Assembly: GCA_009917455.1 (NCBI GenBank) | Contig: QZDS01000025.1 | Coordinates: forward strand, 1-64,000 | DNA from: a bacterium 1xD8-48 | GTDB lineage: Bacteria; Bacillota; Clostridia; Lachnospirales; Lachnospiraceae | DNA length: 64,000 nucleotides | Direction of reading: 5' to 3' | Shown here: piece after piece, positions 62,241-64,000 of the stretch | Layout of the letters: the number at the start of each line of letters is the position of its first letter | Position numbering within the stretch: position 1 is the stretch's first letter | The notes under the pieces: model-generated | Database searches by the model: none | What the model was told of the DNA's origin: nothing | The model's input: the letters and a program-made list of their open reading frames with translations, nothing else | Position numbers and translations under genes: made by a program

Positions 62241-62678
62241 ATGGATGCATCAAAAATAAGCGACATACCGGTGGCTGAGCTAATCCGCTCCGCCATGGAA
62301 GCAAGAAAAAAGGCCTATGCTCCCTACTCCGGCTACATGGTGGGAGCGGCGGTGCTGACCAACGAGCTGAGAATCTACACCGGCTGCAACATTGAAAACG
62401 CCGCCTATACGCCCACTGTCTGTGCGGAAAGGACTGCCATATTCAAGGCGGTCAGCGAGGGATGGCGGAGATTTAAGGCAATTGCGGTGGTTGGAAGCCC
62501 TAAAGGAGACGTCACTCAGTATGCCTTTCCCTGCGGCGTGTGCAGGCAGGTGATGCGGGAGTTTGCGGACGCCGATAATTTTGTCATTATTGTAGCAAAA
62601 AGCGAACAGGATTACCAGGCGTTTACTTTAAGTGAGCTTTTACCGGAGGGATTCGGGCCGGAGAATCTGAATCTCTGA
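62241..62678 (+). CDS. cdd: Cytidine deaminase
   Basis: 145-aa zinc enzyme that deaminates cytidine and deoxycytidine. The catalytic set is visible: CNIENAAYTPTVCAERTAIF with Cys and Glu, and PCGVCRQVMREF with the two zinc Cys. The length fits the tetrameric type. It follows punA by 37 bases with GGAGAG upstream, so it is probably in the same mRNA. Confidence 0.94.
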   Translation: MDASKISDIPVAELIRSAMEARKKAYAPYSGYMVGAAVLTNELRIYTGCNIENAAYTPTVCAERTAIFKAVSEGWRRFKAIAVVGSPKGDVTQYAFPCGVCRQVMREFADADNFVIIVAKSEQDYQAFTLSELLPEGFGPENLNL

Positions 62679-62756
62679 GAGAATCGCCAAAAGGGTGAAT
62701 CAGATATCCGGTTTATGGATAGTTTATGAAAGAAAAGATTTCGGAACGGAGAACGC

Positions 62757-64000
62757 ATGAACATCAGATTTTATAATGCAAAAATCCTCACGATGGAGGA
62801 AAATCGGGAAATATTTGAAGGGGAAGTCCATGTCAGGGATGAAAAAATCCTTTATGTGGGAGCAAATCAGGAGGGCGCTGGAAGCAAAACGGCAGACAGT
62901 CTGTCCAGTGCCGGCAATTTCTCCGAAAGGTCAGCCCCGGCGGGGGCGGATAAAGCGGCGGCAGGCGGCCCGGTATGGGACAGGGAAATTGACTGTAATG
63001 GGAATCTTTTGATGCCTGGCTTTAAGGATGCGCATACCCACTCGGGGATGACGCTCCTGCGCTCCTATGCGGACGATTTGCCTCTTCATGAGTGGCTGAA
63101 TGACAGGATTTTCCCTGTGGAGGCAAAAATGACGGCGGAGGACATTTATGAGCTGTCAAAGCTGGCGATTCTGGAATATCTCACCAGCGGGATTACCGGA
63201 GTATTCGACATGTACCTGACGCCGGATTCCATTGCCGATGCCTTTGACGAGATGGGTATGCGGTGCGTGCAGGTGGGCGGCGTGAACAATTTCAGCCAGT
63301 CTGTGGAGATGCTGGAGGAGATGTATCAAAAGCTGAACGCCAGAAGTCCTCTGCAGTCCTATATTCTGGGTTTCCACGCAGAGTATACCTGCTCCCGGGA
63401 GCTGCTTGAGCAAATCGTCGCTCTGGCACACAGGTATAAGGCTCCGGTTTTTACCCACCTTGCGGAGACGGAGAGCGAGGTGGCAGGCTGTATCGAGAGG
63501 TACGGCATGACGCCTGTGGCGTTCCTTGACTCTCTCGGAATGTTCGATTACGGCGGAGGCGGATATCACTGTGTCCACGTGACAAAAGAGGATATCGCTA
63601 TTATGAAGGAGAAAGGACTCTTTGCGGTGACGAATCCGGGCTCTAACAGCAAGCTTGCCAGCGGAATTGCCCCCATAACGGATTATTTAAAGGCCGGCGT
63701 TGGGGTTGCAATCGGAACCGACGGCCCGGCCAGCAATAACTGTCTTGATATGTTCCGGGAAATGTTTCTTGTTACCGCCTTAGGGAAGCTGCGGGAAAAG
63801 GACGCGGCGGCAGTTGACGCCATGGAAGTGCTGAAAATGGCGACGGTAAACGGCGCCCATGCCATGGGTCTTGCGGATGCGGACGTGCTTTCGAAGGGAA
63901 AGCTGGCGGATATGATTATGATTGATCTGCACCAGCCCAATATGCAGCCGCTTAACAATATTCCCAAGAACCTTGTGTACAGCGGAAGCAAGCAGAACGT
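62757..64000 (+). CDS. Amidohydrolase, MtaD/SsnA-type deaminase (3' end cut)
   Basis: Open from ATG 62757 (GGAG upstream) to the window end, 414 codons seen. It is a metal-dependent amidohydrolase: the first metal motif is DAHTHSGMTLLRSY, then FHAEYTCS, THLAETESEV, HCVHVT, and GTDGPASNN near the end. This order fits S-adenosylhomocysteine/5'-methylthioadenosine or guanine-type deaminases. A ~35-residue Ala/Gly/Ser-rich insert lies early (residues ~45-80, AGNFSERSAPAGADKAAAGG), unusual for the family. It follows cdd by 78 bases and probably completes a salvage operon. Confidence 0.88.
   Translation, partial: MNIRFYNAKILTMEENREIFEGEVHVRDEKILYVGANQEGAGSKTADSLSSAGNFSERSAPAGADKAAAGGPVWDREIDCNGNLLMPGFKDAHTHSGMTLLRSYADDLPLHEWLNDRIFPVEAKMTAEDIYELSKLAILEYLTSGITGVFDMYLTPDSIADAFDEMGMRCVQVGGVNNFSQSVEMLEEMYQKLNARSPLQSYILGFHAEYTCSRELLEQIVALAHRYKAPVFTHLAETESEVAGCIERYGMTPVAFLDSLGMFDYGGGGYHCVHVTKEDIAIMKEKGLFAVTNPGSNSKLASGIAPITDYLKAGVGVAIGTDGPASNNCLDMFREMFLVTALGKLREKDAAAVDAMEVLKMATVNGAHAMGLADADVLSKGKLADMIMIDLHQPNMQPLNNIPKNLVYSGSKQN

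Noticed and set aside
61364-62296. 310-codon minus-strand frame
   Set aside because: It is antisense to punA and the start of cdd, both clear enzymes; no homology-like pattern is visible.

Overview
The window looks like a chromosomal segment of a low-to-mid GC gut Clostridia, most likely Lachnospiraceae. The evidence is strong AGGAGG-type ribosome sites, ATP-dependent PEP carboxykinase, DUF1836, DegV, BioY, a FusA2-type EF-G, LytTR/GHKL two-component parts, a CZB chemoreceptor and a 6S-like RNA. The genus cannot be fixed from the sequence alone. No rRNA, tRNA, CRISPR array, transposase or phage module is seen.

Bases 1-14,900 are an accessory island. It holds a complete GHKL sensor kinase and an array of small, fast-evolving proteins. 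Many start with the motif M-x-[IV]-[SN]-G-[IVF]-G or MAMEITNNY, and five end in F/L-[DE]-x-[KR]-A/I (for example FDIKA, FDLKA, FEAKA). Several share a repeated noncoding leader, and three are lipoproteins or sit directly before one. Between them are regulator and transporter genes that have been cut internally: a response regulator joined to a kinase tail, an ABC ATPase joined to an M56-peptidase tail, a shortened response regulator and a shortened kinase. Two 20-21 bp direct-repeat sites resemble LytTR operators. A Fic-protein module with a regular operator array lies in the middle. This array is the best candidate for an undescribed system.

Bases 14,900-24,650 hold pckA, an SdpR/SdpI immunity pair, a 6S-like RNA, a SpoIID-like protein, YihY, an inositol-monophosphatase-family enzyme, an HD hydrolase and a GNAT enzyme. 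Bases 24,750-36,300 hold a MoxR-DUF58-transglutaminase operon followed by Rrf2, TcdA, a 239-bp inverted repeat, aspS-DUF2164, bioY with a BirA-like site, degV, proC and DUF1836.

Bases 36,500-50,000 hold an ECF sigma operon, an orphan substrate-binding lipoprotein, an SPFH/zinc-ribbon pair, pcrA, a small acidic membrane protein, rlmD and two chemoreceptors. Bases 50,100-64,000 hold PilZ, VanZ, aroF-tyrA (aromatic synthesis, minus strand), the EF-G paralogue, a membrane protein, leuS, two coupled small genes, a cysteine-rich protein, and a nucleoside-salvage run (punA, cdd and an MtaD-type deaminase cut by the window end). From pckA onward the genes are intact and ordinary, in contrast with the broken left end.
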